Origin: Moringa oleifera
Taxonomy: Eukaryota; Streptophyta; Magnoliopsida; Brassicales; Moringaceae
Length of the DNA: 64,000 nt
Direction: 5' to 3'
Assembly: GCA_021397835.1 (NCBI GenBank)
Contig: JAJFZO010000882.1
Span: forward strand, 2,112,501 to 2,176,500
Shown here: piece by piece, positions 1 through 13,499 of the stretch
How positions within the stretch are numbered: position 1 is the first letter of the stretch
Layout: each line of letters opens with the position of its first letter
Translations under genes and position numbers: made by a program
Notes under the pieces: model-generated
Told to the model about the DNA's origin: nothing
What the model saw: only the letters and a program-made list of their open reading frames with translations
Databases searched by the model: none

Positions 1-2598
1 CAACACTCTCTTAACACCAAATCCACGCCGGGCAGGCTTATCAGTCTGCTTCTTGCTGGAAAGAAAAGGAGTTCTCTCTGTCCTTCCAGGGCTAATAAGG
101 GGTGCAGGAGAAAAGCTTGGAGTAGAGAAAGTTTTGTATGGAGTGCCTGAGACAGGCACTGAGTATGGGATGGAAACCTTCTTGTGAGCAATTACACTGA
201 CTGTAGGAACTGATGACAACTTCTCTGAATGCTTTGTCAAGTCATCTACGTATAGCAAATCATCAATGCGAGCCACTATGTTGTAAGCCAAGCTTTCCAA
301 GACTCTTGAGTAGCTCTCAAGAATGGACTTCCCCACATCCTGAAGAACGTAAAAGCAATGAGAAGCTGATAATTTTAGACGAAATAGATATATATGAAGG
401 GAGAAATGTTAACCTTGTTGCACTGGATCTTGCTGGTGTCCAGGGTAGTCTGTGTTAAGCTAGGGAAACGCTGCTTCAGGCAAAGCAAGAGGCTTTCAGC
501 TCTTTCAGCTAGCAATTCCCTTTTGTCTCCATCAACCATCAGGTCCTTAACCATCTCCCAGGATGATTTTGCAGTGGAACGGTTTGGATTAGTTGGGGGC
601 TTGGAGTGAGCTCTTCGACGCCATACATATATTGAAGCTTCAACTCGGTTTGCAATCTCTAGAGCTACATGTTCAGATGAGAGGTCCAGGCAATCAAGCA
701 GGCATTCTGCTGAGAATTGGTCTGATGTTATGTACCTGTATATAACATCTCCCAGACAGGATCTCCCATTCTGCAAACAGGTCGTCAAGAATTCTGAGCT
801 TAATATGGTATGGAGAGAACTTCACAATGGAAACTAAATCAATAGAATGCTGGATTTTCGAACCTTTGGGAGAGATTCCAAGTATGATTCAGGAACTTCC
901 ATTTCTGCTAAGGAATTGCTGTTGATAGCCATTGCAGCTTTCAGTATTTGATTTGTGCATTCACGTGTGTGATTCAGTTGCTTTCTTGAATTTTCACTGA
1001 GACCGCCAGAAGAGAGGCGTGGTACTGGTAGCCACCACTTCTCCTCTTGCCGCTGAATTGTTTTGCGAAAGGAGGCTGAGCCATCAGAGTCTGTCGCTAT
1101 GATCCCTTGATCTACATACCAAAATTCAGTATCTCTGAAAGTGTCTAATATTTCCTGGTACATGCAAAAGAAAAGCTTACAGAGATTCATATCGATTTCT
1201 AGTTCAAGAATAACATGATCAAAAAAGAAATCAGAGAAGCCATTTCTTACAAGAAGCATGTTGTCTAGTTTTCGCAGAGCTGGGAGATTCATAAAAAGAT
1301 CTGATCTTGGCCTGCACGACATAACCTGAAAATCCAGAAACATGAAGAAACAACCAATGGATCCATTAATTGCTTGCTTCTTGGCTGTTTTCTGTCTCAG
1401 TTTTCTATGTTTACTGATGACACTGATGAACAAGAAAGATAAACATTTTTAACCACTTCAAGCATAATTCAGTTCAGTAAGTATTCTCAGGCCAAATAGT
1501 CACAGCTGTAAGACAGATAGCCCATTTTCTTTGTCAGGTTTCTCAGCATCCACTCAGATTTCACAGATTAAACCACACATCTTAAAGATTGTTGATGTCT
1601 CTTAGTCAAAATCAGGAGTAGAATTAGAATTACCTCAAGTTTGCTTCCATCTGGAAATGTTTGCCATGAGGGTATCAATTCAACAATATGATCACTAACA
1701 CAAAGAAGCCAATCCATTTCTCTCCTCCACATTGACTTCTTCTCATCAGGCACAGGCTCCAGTCTCCATAGTTGCCCAAAAATTGTAGCTAAGAATATAT
1801 AGTAATGGCACCAAATTAGATTGGAAATAAGTAAAACTTGGAGTGGAAGTTCCACAGCCAAACACATAAGAGCAAGTAGAGAAAGAGAGTACCACAGAGA
1901 TTGGTGATGGCATTGGAGATAGCTAAAGCTGTGCAGACTCCTTTACCAGATCCTGACATGTCTTCACCAAGCAACAACTTTGAAAACCTCTCCTTCATCA
2001 TATCCATCTCTGTGTATATTTACCAAAGAGAAGAAGGAGACTCAGATTACAAAGAAATGAGTCCCAATTCACAGTATACACAATGAAGTATTATAACCAT
2101 CTAGAAAATTTAAGATAACATAATAAGAAGTTTGAAAATGTTTCAACTTCTCTGTTGTTTTGGTTTCTGAAAAGCCTATAATAGAGCAAATTAGTCTTAT
2201 TAAGCATTTCAGGCTCTACCGTTCAAAATTGCTGTCTTTTTCCTACATTTTCTGAGCAAACAAACAGAGCTGCAAAAGAAGAAAGAAAATGCAACCTTAC
2301 CTGAGATCTCCGTACCCATCTTCTTAACTTTGAAGTCATCCAACTTGGTAACTTTTTTCTCATCTCCATCCGAGCCCTTCTTGCGAACCTCAGCTTTCCT
2401 TATCGGCCAACCCAGAAGCGGAGAAGCGGAACCCGCCACTTTCCCTCTCTCGTCAAAACTTCCGCAGCTTGAACCGCCTGAACTGCTGTCTCGTGAGTCA
2501 GTCCCGGACTCGCTCACCGACTCAATCCCACCGCTTTTCAAATCAAACCCATCTTTTCTCTTTTGAAATCCCGCACTGTTCTTCCCAAAATTTTCCAT
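1..2598 (-). CDS. ROPGEF: Rop guanine nucleotide exchange factor (RopGEF, PRONE domain), 3' end beyond the window
   Basis: Activates plant ROP/RAC small GTPases by GDP-GTP exchange, usually at the plasma membrane in polar growth and receptor-kinase signalling (family knowledge). I read seven exons: 2598-2301, 2009-1893, 1788-1634, 1325-1251, 1154-864, 770-414 and 339-1. Phases join without a stop, giving 544 codons before the edge. The N-terminus is Ser/Gly-rich and variable, ending in [12 protein letters not shown], typical of RopGEFs. The PRONE core follows: [20 protein letters not shown], then [19 protein letters not shown], the [17 protein letters not shown] block, [10 protein letters not shown], and SGRSCLGD-like [13 protein letters not shown]. 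The C-terminal tail is Ser/Pro-rich, as expected for the autoinhibitory region. Start chosen at 2598 (MENFGKNS); an in-frame ATG 22 codons upstream would add an unlikely Phe-rich leader. No stop is seen before position 1, so the last residues are missing. The family is certain; the paralogue is not. Confidence 0.93.
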
Positions 2599-5500
2599 TT
2601 TGAATGCACTTTGCTGAAAAAGAGAGAATTTTTCTTTGAAAACCCGAAAGAAAAGAAACCCCACAAAAGAGGACTACAAGTCCATCAGATTCTTCAAAGA
2701 AATTCAAACATCCTGTATGGTTTGGTTTCTTCTGTTCCTCGTCCTCTCCGTTAAAAGAGAAAATTTTGATTTTGAAGATGGAGAGGTAACTGCCAATAGC
2801 CACATGCCGTGCTAACGTCTCTCTTTCCCTTTTGTCTCTCTCTAAACTTTCGCTCTCAGACAGTGTGTAGAGGGTACGTTCAAAATAATAATAAAATAAG
2901 GTGGAGTCAGGTGATGATGAATGTGTCGTCAAAGTTACAGTTTTACCCTGGAATTTAACTCACATTTACCAAATTATACCTCCGTGGATTCTTTCCCTTT
3001 AGATTCTCTTAGCCTCTCTTTTGTTATTATTTTTGATTTTTAAAATAATAAACATAGAAAAAACGTTAAATTATATTTTTAAAATTAAAACATCAGTTAA
3101 ATTAATTATATTTGTAATATTTAATTTAATTTAATATAAATTATATTATTAATTTTTAAAAAATTATTTAAATTAAAATTTTTTCTATTTAATTTTGATT
3201 AAAATTTTTTAATTAATTAAATCTATATTATGCTATAAATTTACCATCACAAAAATTTCAAAAAAAATTTAGTACTAAAAATATTTTTTAAAAAAATACA
3301 CTGTCAAAAATTTAAAATTTTATAAAAAAAATAAAAATTAAAAATTGAGATATAAATTCAAAATGAATTATAAAATTTATTTAAATCATTTTTAAAACAT
3401 TTAAACAACAAACTACCTTATATTTTCATAATTGTTACAACAAAAAATCTAAATTAAATTAAATTAAAAAAAATCAAATATATAATTAATCCAATCAATA
3501 TGTCAAAATTTAAATTAAAACATAAATCAAATTTTTTATTTTATTTTATTGTCACATATTAATTTTTTTAAAATATAAAAAATAATTTATTCTCATCTCA
3601 TTTTCACATACTCAATTTATTTTATAAAAATTATACTATTTAATTAAAGAAGTATTTCACTTTAGCACTTATTATCATAACGAGGGATTAACAAAGTATG
3701 ATAATAGGGTGCCAAAATTTTGGACACGGGCATTTAGTGCCGGCCTTTTCACAGTTGGAAACAATTAAAATACTACACATTACTAAAAAAAATAAAAATT
3801 GAATTATGTAATCAGGTGGGTTAGGTCCATGTTAAATGTGGAATTTTAAAGTCGGGTTGAAATTTTTTAATTTTGCATGTGTAGCTTTCGATCGATTTTA
3901 ATTAATTAGTCGAGCACGGTTGAAAATCTTGGGGACGGTTACAATTGGACTCTGGCTTAAGACCCGAGAGCTTAGCTACTTTCATTAATTGAATTGAATG
4001 ATTCATGTGACAATGTTATCGAGCTCCTCTTAAGTTTTTTTTGTTTAAATAAGTTAATAATTTTTTATAAAAATATAAATAAAATTTTAATAATTAAAAT
4101 TTTTAATATGAGTGAATAAATCAAAATAAATCATATCAAATCAATTGGTCAAATAATTAACATGATGCTTATATTAATTTGAATATATATAATTATTAAT
4201 ATTTTATTTTAACTCAAAAATCAAGAGATACCTAGCATGCTTTAACTCAAATCTGATATATTTACAGTCTCACGTTAATTTGATTATATAATTATTTATA
4301 ATATTTTTAAAATATTTTTAATTTTATAAATTTATAATATTTTTATAAATATATCTCTCAAAATAAAAATCTCATTATTTTCTTTTTTTAAAAAAAAATT
4401 GATTATTAAGTGGAAACAGAAGCAATTTGGCCAGTAGTCAATAATGACAAGCCGACAAAGAAAGTGGCAAATTTGTAAATAAGTTGACGAGGAGAGGGCT
4501 AAAAGGGGAAATGATGCACTGGACCGGTGGATTTGAATATTGTTTGGATTCGGTAAATGTTGCCGTTTTAAGGCTATAGGACACAACATGCTTTTTGCAA
4601 TTCTATAATCAACTTCTCCTTTTGGACTTTTTATTTTTATTTTTTATTTTTGTTAACTTCAAAACAGAGCCCTCAAAGGCCTAATAACCAAAGTGTATGC
4701 TCAGATTACTGAGATTTTTAGTAATTAGAGAAAAAGAATGTGAATGTTTTTAGGTTTTATTGAGATTAGATAACATTAACCTTAATCATAATCTAATCAA
4801 TCACTTAATGTAGTCTTATCTTGAGATAAATTAATAATCGATATTGGCTCGGATTAAAAAACTCGGCCCGTAATAATTATGATTAAAGTTAACTAATGGG
4901 CTAACTCATTTTTTCAATATTTTAAAAAATTAAAATATTAAATTTGATCTATAAATTTATGTTTATTTATTAAAGAATTAAACTCTTTGTAATTCAAAAT
5001 GAATATGTTAAAATTATTTATAAATAAAATACATTGTCACGAAAAAAATAATATGACAATCTATCATTTTTTTTGGTAAAATAATTAATCATTAATTTTT
5101 TTAAAAAAAATATACCGAGTTTATAAGAAAAATAAGTTATGCATTTAGTAAATTATTTTTTGAGATTAGAGCGCTATACTTGATTTTAAGTAAAAACGTA
5201 ACCAGTATGATATTACAAAAATCACTTCTTACAGTTTGAAAGAATATGAATTTTAAAAAATATAATTATTTATCTAATATATTAATATTTTAAATTAAAT
5301 GCTTCAAATGATTATAATAATTTATTTGATATGGATATTTAAAATCACATGTAATTAATAATACTACTCGAAAATAACTTAGGATAAAATTTGAAAACGT
5401 GAAAATGATTGTCTTCTAAGCTAAATTTGAGAATGATAGAAATCTATAAGATAAAGACGACTTAGGTACTTTTTGAAATTCAAGTAATTAATAAAGAATT

Positions 5501-5849
5501 GAATAGAGTTTGATTATAGAGAAAAGGCTTGAATGAAACATACTTAAAATCTTTCTTTTATAATTAAGTCATATCTCCACTTAATCTTGATAAGTAAAAT
5601 ATCGATTTGTTTTCGCTATTAATAAAGTAGTTCATCTCTTGATCTTCTAATCTTATCTTGATTGTTGGGTATCAGTATATTATAAGACATCGTTGATTGT
5701 ATTGTTGTCATGTTAACACTCCAACATTTCATTTGCTAACGCTTATCGCTTAGTTATATTAACTCTGCACTTTTAGTTTTATAATTTATTATTATTTAAA
5801 TAAATAAAAAATATAAATAATTAATTTTAAAAAAGCACCAAAAGAAAAT

Positions 5850-6210
5850 ATACAAATAGAGTGGTTGAGCTTTCACTATTGATATCCTAAAGCCTCACTT
5901 TCACTACACATAAGTAAGTCACCATCTTGTTCTTGCTTTTCACGCATCCCTTCCTCTCTTTGAACTCCAACTTCCAACTAAAAAGGAGAGAATAGAAGCC
6001 CACCAACGGCTACCAAAACGGAAGTTTTGACATTTTGATTCAAATAACACAAAAGCCAAATGCTTTTCTTTTTTCGAACCCAAAAAGTCTGCATCTCTTG
6101 ACTTTCCGTATCGCCCAATTTGTTCCGTTTTGCTGTCCCAAAGATATTTCTTTCGCCGTCCTCACCTCCCGCCTCTCACATTCAACGTTAGGCTTCCAAT
6201 ACGGCCAAAA
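5850..6210. other. Less AT-rich island without identified gene
   Basis: About 360 bp with markedly higher G+C than its surroundings and normal sequence complexity. Overlapping open frames on both strands (6035-6235 plus, 6040-6252 minus) resemble no protein I know. It could be an orphan leader exon, a transposon fragment or an unannotated non-coding transcript. Confidence 0.3.
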
Positions 6211-6287
6211 TTTTAAAAAAATATTTAATAAATAAAATAATGTATTGTGCACCTTTGTTTTCTTTTTATATTTATTATTAAGTTATT

Positions 6288-6334
6288 TTTTAAATTTAAT
6301 TCTCAAAATTATTTTTTGAGAATTAAATTTAAAA
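6288..6334. repeat. Perfect 21-bp inverted repeat with 5-base loop
   Basis: Left arm 6288-6308 and right arm 6314-6334 are exact reverse complements, with spacer TTATT at 6309-6313. Pairing stops at 6287/6335. The core TTCTCAAAA/TTTTGAGAA is not simple A/T, so this is more than random AT pairing. It may be the remnant of a small foldback element. Confidence 0.85.
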
Positions 6335-6447
6335 TATATTTACATAAATAATTATTAATTATTATAAAAAATATTAAATGTTTAATTAATTTTATTAAAA
6401 TATATCAAAATAATTAATTATTTAATTAAATAATTTCTAATTTTTAA

Positions 6448-6538
6448 AAAAATTTAAATTATTTCTTAAATTAACTTTTAATGAACTCTGAATCGATTTT
6501 GAAAAATTTAAATTATTTCTTAAATTAACTTTTAATGA
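6448..6538. repeat. Direct duplication, period 54 bp
   Basis: A 37-base stretch ending in TTAACTTTTAATGA occurs at 6448-6484 and again at 6502-6538. The bases after each copy (CTCTGAATCGATTTTGAA and CTCTTAATCTATTTTGAA) are also alike, so the duplicated unit is about 54 bp or longer. Confidence 0.8.
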
Positions 6539-8429
6539 TCTCTTAATCTATTTTGAATTGAATGTTAATTAAAATCAATTTTGAAATTTTAAATGTAATT
6601 TTTTATTTTATTTTTAAACTTAAATCAACGATATAAAATCAAAGTCAAATTGAACTCAAGGTCTGATCAAATTTATCATTAAATAAAAATTTTTTGATCA
6701 TTATAAAATTTTAATTTAATTATTTATTTATTAAATCAAATAATTCATGATCGACATAAAGTTTAAATCTTTTTGATACGTATTCGATAATAAAATTTAT
6801 AAAAAAATCATCATATAATATTATATTTATTAGTTAAGTAAATATTTTTAAATATAAATTATTTTAATAAAATAAACTCATAAATAATTGATATTATTTT
6901 CTTGCATGACAAAAAAAAAAAGAAAAGTAAAGTGTCCGTTGAGTATTTAAATAACTCGGCAAACTCGTGAACGTAAATTCATCCCTTAGAGCATATAACA
7001 TGAAGTGCATTAAAGTCAAGCCTTTTTTTTTTCCACGACAAAAGACCACATGACACAAATAAATTCCGAGTTCCATGAACAATGAATCAAACAAAATCAC
7101 GGGATTAATTCGAGTCAAATGGAGCAAATTTTCAACTTTAGGTACCGTTGGGTTCATACAATGCATGTGGCTCTTAGATTTTTCATTTTGTTGTCTTTCA
7201 AATTTAAGTTTAAATTTTCTCACAAAAATTAAATGTGGAGCTTGAAATTAAAAGTGCTCGTGCCCATTTTAGACCATGCTCTCTTGTGTGACAAAGGAGC
7301 GCAGGCCTTCCGATTACATTATTTTAAAAAATATTAGCCTTATTTAGGGTTATTTAATTAAATAATTATTAATTATTTTATCTATTTTTTGAAACTAATA
7401 TTATTATTGAATAAAAGATTATTGGGTATATATAAGATAGTGATCTTAACGTATATTCGTTTTTTAATTGATATATAGATTATAACCAATATATAATTAA
7501 ACATCAGTTTAAATTATTGTGAAAATTAAGAGTAACTTTGTTATTAAAAAATAATTTAAATAAATTCAACATTTTATATCAACTTTATTTTTAAAATTTG
7601 AATTTTTTTAACTTTAAAATTATTATGTTTTTTATAATAATAAATTATAAAAAATTTTAAATAAAAAATTCATTGATTTAACGGACGATGCCATACAATT
7701 ACGAATAAACCAATATAAGAAGACTCGACATTGCAAAATTAAGACTACTCTAGTATAAAAAAACCCTAATAAAATCGGCTTGTTTGGAGAGGATGGGTGA
7801 AATTTTAACACGTATCCACATAATTATATTAATATTAAAAATAATTTATTTTTTTTTATATTTATTCAAAATTATTTTATTCTATTGAAAATTTTATTGT
7901 CTTTTTGAAAGTCAAAAAATTTATTTAGCATGCTATGTGAGATTTCTTGAAAAATCATTTTAAAAATATTAATCTAAATTAATGAAAGTTTTATCATAAT
8001 GTAAGATCTTTATTTACAATAAAAACATTTTTATACGGACAAAATATAAAATAACTGATAAAATTAAATATTTAATTATCAGTTAAAAAATATAAAAATT
8101 ATAATAAAAAATTTAGCGTCCAACAACTTATAATTTTGAGTCAGATATTTTTGATTTTGTAATATCAGATTGAGCTCACTGATATTTTCTCGTGGACTTT
8201 AATTCCGTAACAACCCTGACGCCCAAGTAAATTGAGGATCCGACCCGAACAAAGCCCATGTTGACTGTCTTGCCAGGCTATAGCCGATAATAAAGATCTC
8301 ACCACATTGTACAACTAATTTATCAAATAATTAAATCAATAAATTTCACATTAATTTTTTTTATAATACTATTTTAATTATTTTTAAAAAAGAAAAAAAA
8401 AAGAAAAAGAAAAAGCAGACCACCAAAGG

Positions 8430-9428
8430 GAGGGAGACAGTTGAGAACTCTGCGTTGCCTTTCTCTCCTTCTTGGACAAGCGTCTTTTTCCCTGTCGTCG
8501 AGACCGAACACCCAATATTCTCCTTTCTCCTTCTTTAAAAGGTATCTTTTTTTTTTCTTTTTTATTATCTGTCTTGTATAAACAGATATGTAGTGTTGAT
8601 TTTTACGGTTTCTTTTGGAATTTAGATTAGGTGAAAGTTTGATTCTATGTTATCCCCAAATTGTGACTTTCATCGTTGATTAAGTTATAGACATGGCCTA
8701 TATGCGAAGGCTTTTTTTTGAGCTATCTTCATTGAGGCAGAAACTGGAGCAGCTTGTTGGATTTGTTTGGTCTTTTTGTGTGGGGAAAGAGAAAACTGGA
8801 TTCAGTTGTTGTATAATTTGATGATTCAACTAGTTTATGGTGTTGTTTAACTTGTTAAAACGGTGAGTTGGATTAGAACGTGTTTGGCTTCATTATGCAT
8901 AAACAACAATAATTAGGTGACTTTGATTTGGTTCATAGAAGTATTGAATTTGCTGCTTTCTAGTGTTTTTCTGTGGTGGGATTGTTGAATTGGCTCAGAC
9001 TTGAACTTGTTGTCCTTTCTTCATTTGGTAATGCAAATATACGTTGTGTTACATGTTGGTATTAAATTTTACCTGCATATATGAGCCTGCGTCACATGGC
9101 TTACACTTAAAGGTTATGGTGGTATCTAACAGGTTATCATTGGCCTAACAAGGAAGTTCCACCTGGTGAAAAGCAGTCACTATCTTGCATGTTTTGTTAA
9201 TGGCCTCATAACAGTATTGAAACACAGTTATTGCTGTTCTGGTCATTAATTCATTGTTATTGTTTATGCTGGAAATCTTCTTGTTTATGCTGCAGGTAGG
9301 AGAAGTTGTACTATTGAGACAATTTTGGAGGAGTACAAGAGAAGGCTCTTTCAGTCAATTGCTGCTGGGGCTGAATCGATGACTGGATTTTGGTGCTGTA
9401 TGGCAATCTACAGTTAATTTGGTCACTC
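8430..9428 (+). promoter_or_regulatory. GC1 5' leader with intron
   Basis: A pyrimidine-rich leader exon ends at 8541 (AAAAG before GTATCT). The leader intron runs to the CAG at 9293-9295, and the second exon opens at 9296. The transcription start is not determined; 8430 is a guess from the change of base composition. Confidence 0.55.
9379..9417 (+). other. Upstream ORF of 12 codons in the GC1 leader
   Basis: ATG at 9379 opens a 12-residue frame that ends in TAA at 9415-9417, 11 bases before the main ATG at 9429. It is out of frame with GC1 and could reduce translation of the main frame. Conservation cannot be judged from one genome. Confidence 0.5.
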
Positions 9429-12400
9429 ATGTGGCCTTTATATTTTCTATTAAACAAAATTCTTAAAACAGAGGAAGGAGATGAATTAGATGGGTCAGAT
9501 GCGGATCGTACAAGTGTGGCAGAATGTTGCCCATATGATCAGCCATCAAGTAATGGAAAATCACCAAGTGCAGGATTGCCCTGCTCATATTTTATTGAAG
9601 TAAGAACACATTATAATTTGATATTACCCTGTATTGCAAATCTAAACATGATTGTAATTTGTCTTTTATTATTTGTGTTCATTAAAGTTGTTTTTGCTGG
9701 TTATAGGTCCCACACATAAATCAGTTATTCTCCTGGGATTGTGGCCTTGCATGTGTGTTGATGGTTTTGAGAACAATTGGCTTCAAAAATTACAACATTC
9801 AGGAGCTGGCTGAGCTATGCTGCACAACTAGGTCTGCTTTTGTTTGCAAATTTGAAATTTCATCTCGTGCTATACGGTTGATGAGATGCATTAGACACAT
9901 TCAACCTGAGCTGATATCATACGTTTTGATTAATCTCATTTGTGGCATCTTTACAGCATTTGGACTGTTGATCTGGCATATTTGCTGCAGAAGTGTTCTA
10001 TTAGATTTTCCTATTTCACGATAACATTTGGCGCAAACCCAAATTATTCCGTGGAGACCTTTTACAAGGTGATTTTGTGTGATACATATGGGATCACTAG
10101 CCTTAATGCTTATTTCAGAGTTCTGTTTTTGGACAATTATCTGTATGACATTATAAATTTAGTATTCATGATGCTTATATAGGTTTGTATAAATATTTTG
10201 CAGGAACAATTACCTGCTGATCTGGTACGGGTGGATATGCTATTCCAAAAAGCAATGGAAGCTGGAATAAATATACAGGTATAATCCATTAGTCTATGGG
10301 TTCCTTTCACTATCTATGCATTTTTTCTAAGATGTTTTCTTTTCCTTTATTCAGTTGCTATGAGTTTATGTCTACAAGGAAAAAATATATAAAATGGGCA
10401 GCCCATGGCAGATATTTATGTGTAATGTAGCATATTATGTGTGCATTTTGCACAAACTGATTAACTTCTCTCATATCAATAGTTATTCATTTGCAAGCAT
10501 AACTTGAAATAATTAGATTTCATGCTAGAGGTTAAAAAAAATTATGGGTCCTGTGCCAAAATAGTTAGAAAAAATTCTGTCAGCACATTCAAAATTTATT
10601 TCTTGCCTATCCACCTTTGCCTAGCAAAAAATAACCAAATGAATGAAGTGGTCTCTTTTGCTTTTTGTGCTCTCAATTTAACTATTGGAGTCAATGAACC
10701 TCCTCCTTTTTACAGTGCAGGTCAATTAGTGCAGAAGAAATTTCTCACTTGATTTTATCTGGGAAGTATGTTGCTATTGCTCTAGTTGACCAGTACAAAT
10801 TGAGGTATAGAATAGTTTGTAGCTTCTTTCTTCTATTCTGCTTTTACGAATGAATGTGTCCTTGAACTCTCCAAATGAAATTAGTGGTACCTAGTCTTCT
10901 ATTTTCTTGGTAACTCTTTGGTTTTCACATTCTTTATTTGTCAATACATCCCACCGAGGTAGCATTTAACTGGCTAAAACTATCCTATCATATTTCCTCT
11001 TTCTGTATGTTTCCCTTGCTTGAATCAGCATCCAGGTTTACATAGACTTGATGCTTCACTCCTCCTTGCATAAGAATATACAGATACAATGATTACTAGA
11101 GTATTTAATACTTGCGAACTTTTGTGCAGTCGGCCTTGGCAGAAAGATGTTCTTGTCTCAGGTTTTCATGGCAGCAACTCAGGCTACACTGGTGAGTAGT
11201 AGCACCTTCCAATCTTATTTTTTCAGAAAAGTAGAATTTCCATTGGTGCAGTTTTTTATAGTGGAAAATAGACATCCTGGGGCATTGTTTCATTGATGCT
11301 CAGTTTCCTCTTATGCACATAAGATAAGCTTCTTTCTCCTTTTGAATGAATAAATTGTTTTCTTGAAATGACTTTTGCAGCATGCTGTAAGATTATTGAG
11401 GATATCTTTCATGTCATGATATTTTTGTCATTATAAATAACTGATGACATTCAAAACAATAGACATTTTTTTTGCATCAGAAGTTCACGGTAGCAGCTAG
11501 TTGCCTATTGGTTTTTGACCTAAACTTTGCTTTTAATTTTTCTTTATTGTTTATGATGATTGTACTATCGAAATGGTAAGAGTGCTTAAAGTGACTGCTT
11601 TTGGTTTTCCGTTTGAGACTGAGACATGATGCACTTCAGTATTCTTTCCTTTTGAACATATACTTTTTCGTTCCTTTGTCAATTGCTTGTGCTTATTACT
11701 TTTTTTCAGAAGTATATGTTATCCACTTTGTTGATTCAAATTATGTATATGCATGCCATTGTTCGATTCATCAATGACAATAAAGTATTCCTTTTAGGTC
11801 ATTATGTTGTGATATGCGGCTACAATGCTGACACGGATGAGTTCGAGATTAGAGATCCTGCCAGTTCTAGGTACTTTCCTTAGTTGTCTCATTTCTGCCG
11901 GCTTTACATTCCGTTCATGTGATGACAGTCAATCTTCTTTATCAATGTCTTTTCATCATCAGTATCTGTAGTTTTCATTGTTCATCCTTTAACCAAGGTT
12001 TAGGGAGAGACTATGCAATAACTCAACATTTAGAATACTTTAATATATATGGATTCTTCTGTAGTGCACACACACCAAAAATGTCAAATATTTTGAGGAA
12101 GATGGCAATACAAGTTGTAGGATCATCAGTCCCTAGACAAACCGATAGCCGGAATGGTTAAACGAACCTCTACGCTTGTCAAAGATTTTATGATTTGTTG
12201 ACCATTCCAATGAATAAGTTAAAGATTTTTCAAATTCCGGACTAGGCCTCCTATAGTCCTATGCCAACTATAATACATTGCACAAATGTAGATGCATGCC
12301 AGATTAGGCAGTACATCATTAGTTTCTAGCCACACTGTATTAGGATCCTATATGGTTGTGCGCAACAAACGTGGTATATTCTGTGATTCACATGCAACTT

Positions 12401-13499
12401 ATTGTGGGAAAATTACATTGCCCCTCTTTTGCGTATTTTGAAGCTTCAAATTATTTCCTAGACGTCAAGTATTTTCTTAAGAATCCTTTTGTGATTTGTG
12501 TAAATTTATTTGTTGAAATGCATTACCAAAGAACCATAAACTGTGGGAAATTTTGTGCAGGAAACATGAGAGGGTTTCATCGAAGTGCCTAGAAGAAGCA
12601 CGAAAATCATTTGGCACTGATGAAGATCTCCTTCTGGTATTATCACTCTTCCTGAAACTTTGGTTCTTGTGACTGACATCACGATGCCTAATTGTGGCGC
12701 AACCGGTTAATTCCTAATTGACGTGGTTAAAGAACACCATCTGTTCGACCGTTAACAGTATAACAACTTGGTTCTATGTTTATGAGCATTTAAGATGGGT
12801 TTACACTTCTCATTGTACAATCTATAGGCTAAAAAAAAAAGAGTTATTCTAATAATCTTAATCAAACCTCAATCAGATCCAAGTCTCTGAAAAAAATTGG
12901 AAAAAGGATTGGAGAATGAGGACAATATGGGCCTTCCTGCAAATGTATTCTTCTGATGGGGATTCAACTCCTCTGTTGGTCATGTGACCATGTATGTTAC
13001 TGTCAGGTGGGCATGTTCGTGTCCATCTGCAATGATGATTTCCTTGTGGTTCCTTGAAAAAACATATCTTGTAGTTGGCCAAAATAAGGTGCTGCACAGC
13101 AGGCTGTCTCTGCTATGTTTCAGCTATTTTAAATAGAATGTGCAGGGACCAGACAGGTTGCTGGTTTATGCAGATGCTCTAATGTATCTGGGTTTGAAGT
13201 TGGTAGTTCAATCTTGCACCATCGAAACAAGTGAGATTCACAAAATTTTTCGGACTGGATATTCACTATTGTAAAATCATTGTAAAGTCTTCTTTAGGGA
13301 ACACAAGGGAGGCATGGGTGTAGAGGTTGAAATCCAATCTGAGTCAAATCTTAAGCTTCTTGTAAACAAAATAACCTGTTAGAATTGGTAGAAAAAAATT
13401 GTTTTTGCTCTACAATTGTACTAATTAATTACTATTCTATTCTTTGGGTTTGGTATTACCCTGCAGATATCCTTGGAGAAGAACAAGAAGCAGAACTGA
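9429..13499 (+). CDS. GC1: Guanylyl cyclase 1 family protein (GUCD1-like)
   Basis: Homologue of the plant protein described as guanylyl cyclase 1 and of animal GUCD1. Nine coding exons: 9429-9599, 9707-9831, 9957-10068, 10204-10278, 10716-10804, 11130-11191, 11798-11870, 12561-12636 and 13467-13499. Phases join to 271 residues, close to the size I recall for the family. The start MWPLYFLLNK is the usual family N-terminus; the frame is open upstream only through a TTG. Conserved blocks: NQLFSWDCGLACVLMVLR around Cys69, SIWTVDLAYLLQK, VSGFHGSNSGYTGHYVVICG with His213, and FEIRDPASSR with Asp231. These Cys, His and Asp positions resemble a papain-like (C39-type) triad rather than a class III cyclase centre, so the biochemical label should be used with care. 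It converges with the dioxygenase gene at 14755. Confidence 0.92.

Larger units (their letters stand above)
2599..8429. other. AT-rich intergenic spacer
   Basis: About 5.8 kb without a recognisable gene. Positions 2599-2935 are the 5' leader and promoter of the RopGEF gene and are less AT-rich. The rest is dominated by A/T homopolymers and short TTTAAA/AATTAA strings. Three items stand out and are listed separately: a less AT-rich island at about 5,850-6,210, a perfect hairpin at 6288-6334 and a 54-bp duplication at 6448-6538. Short open frames at 4332-4589 and 6035-6252 have no family resemblance. Confidence 0.8.

Noticed and set aside
4332..4589. Minus-strand open frame of 85 codons
   Set aside because: Low-complexity AT-rich surroundings, no splice context, no family resemblance.
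6035..6252. Overlapping open frames on both strands
   Set aside because: Mutual antisense shadows without recognisable protein features.
9390..9428. Longer GC1 N-terminus from 9390
   Set aside because: That frame opens with TTG, not ATG; the family start MWPL is at 9429.
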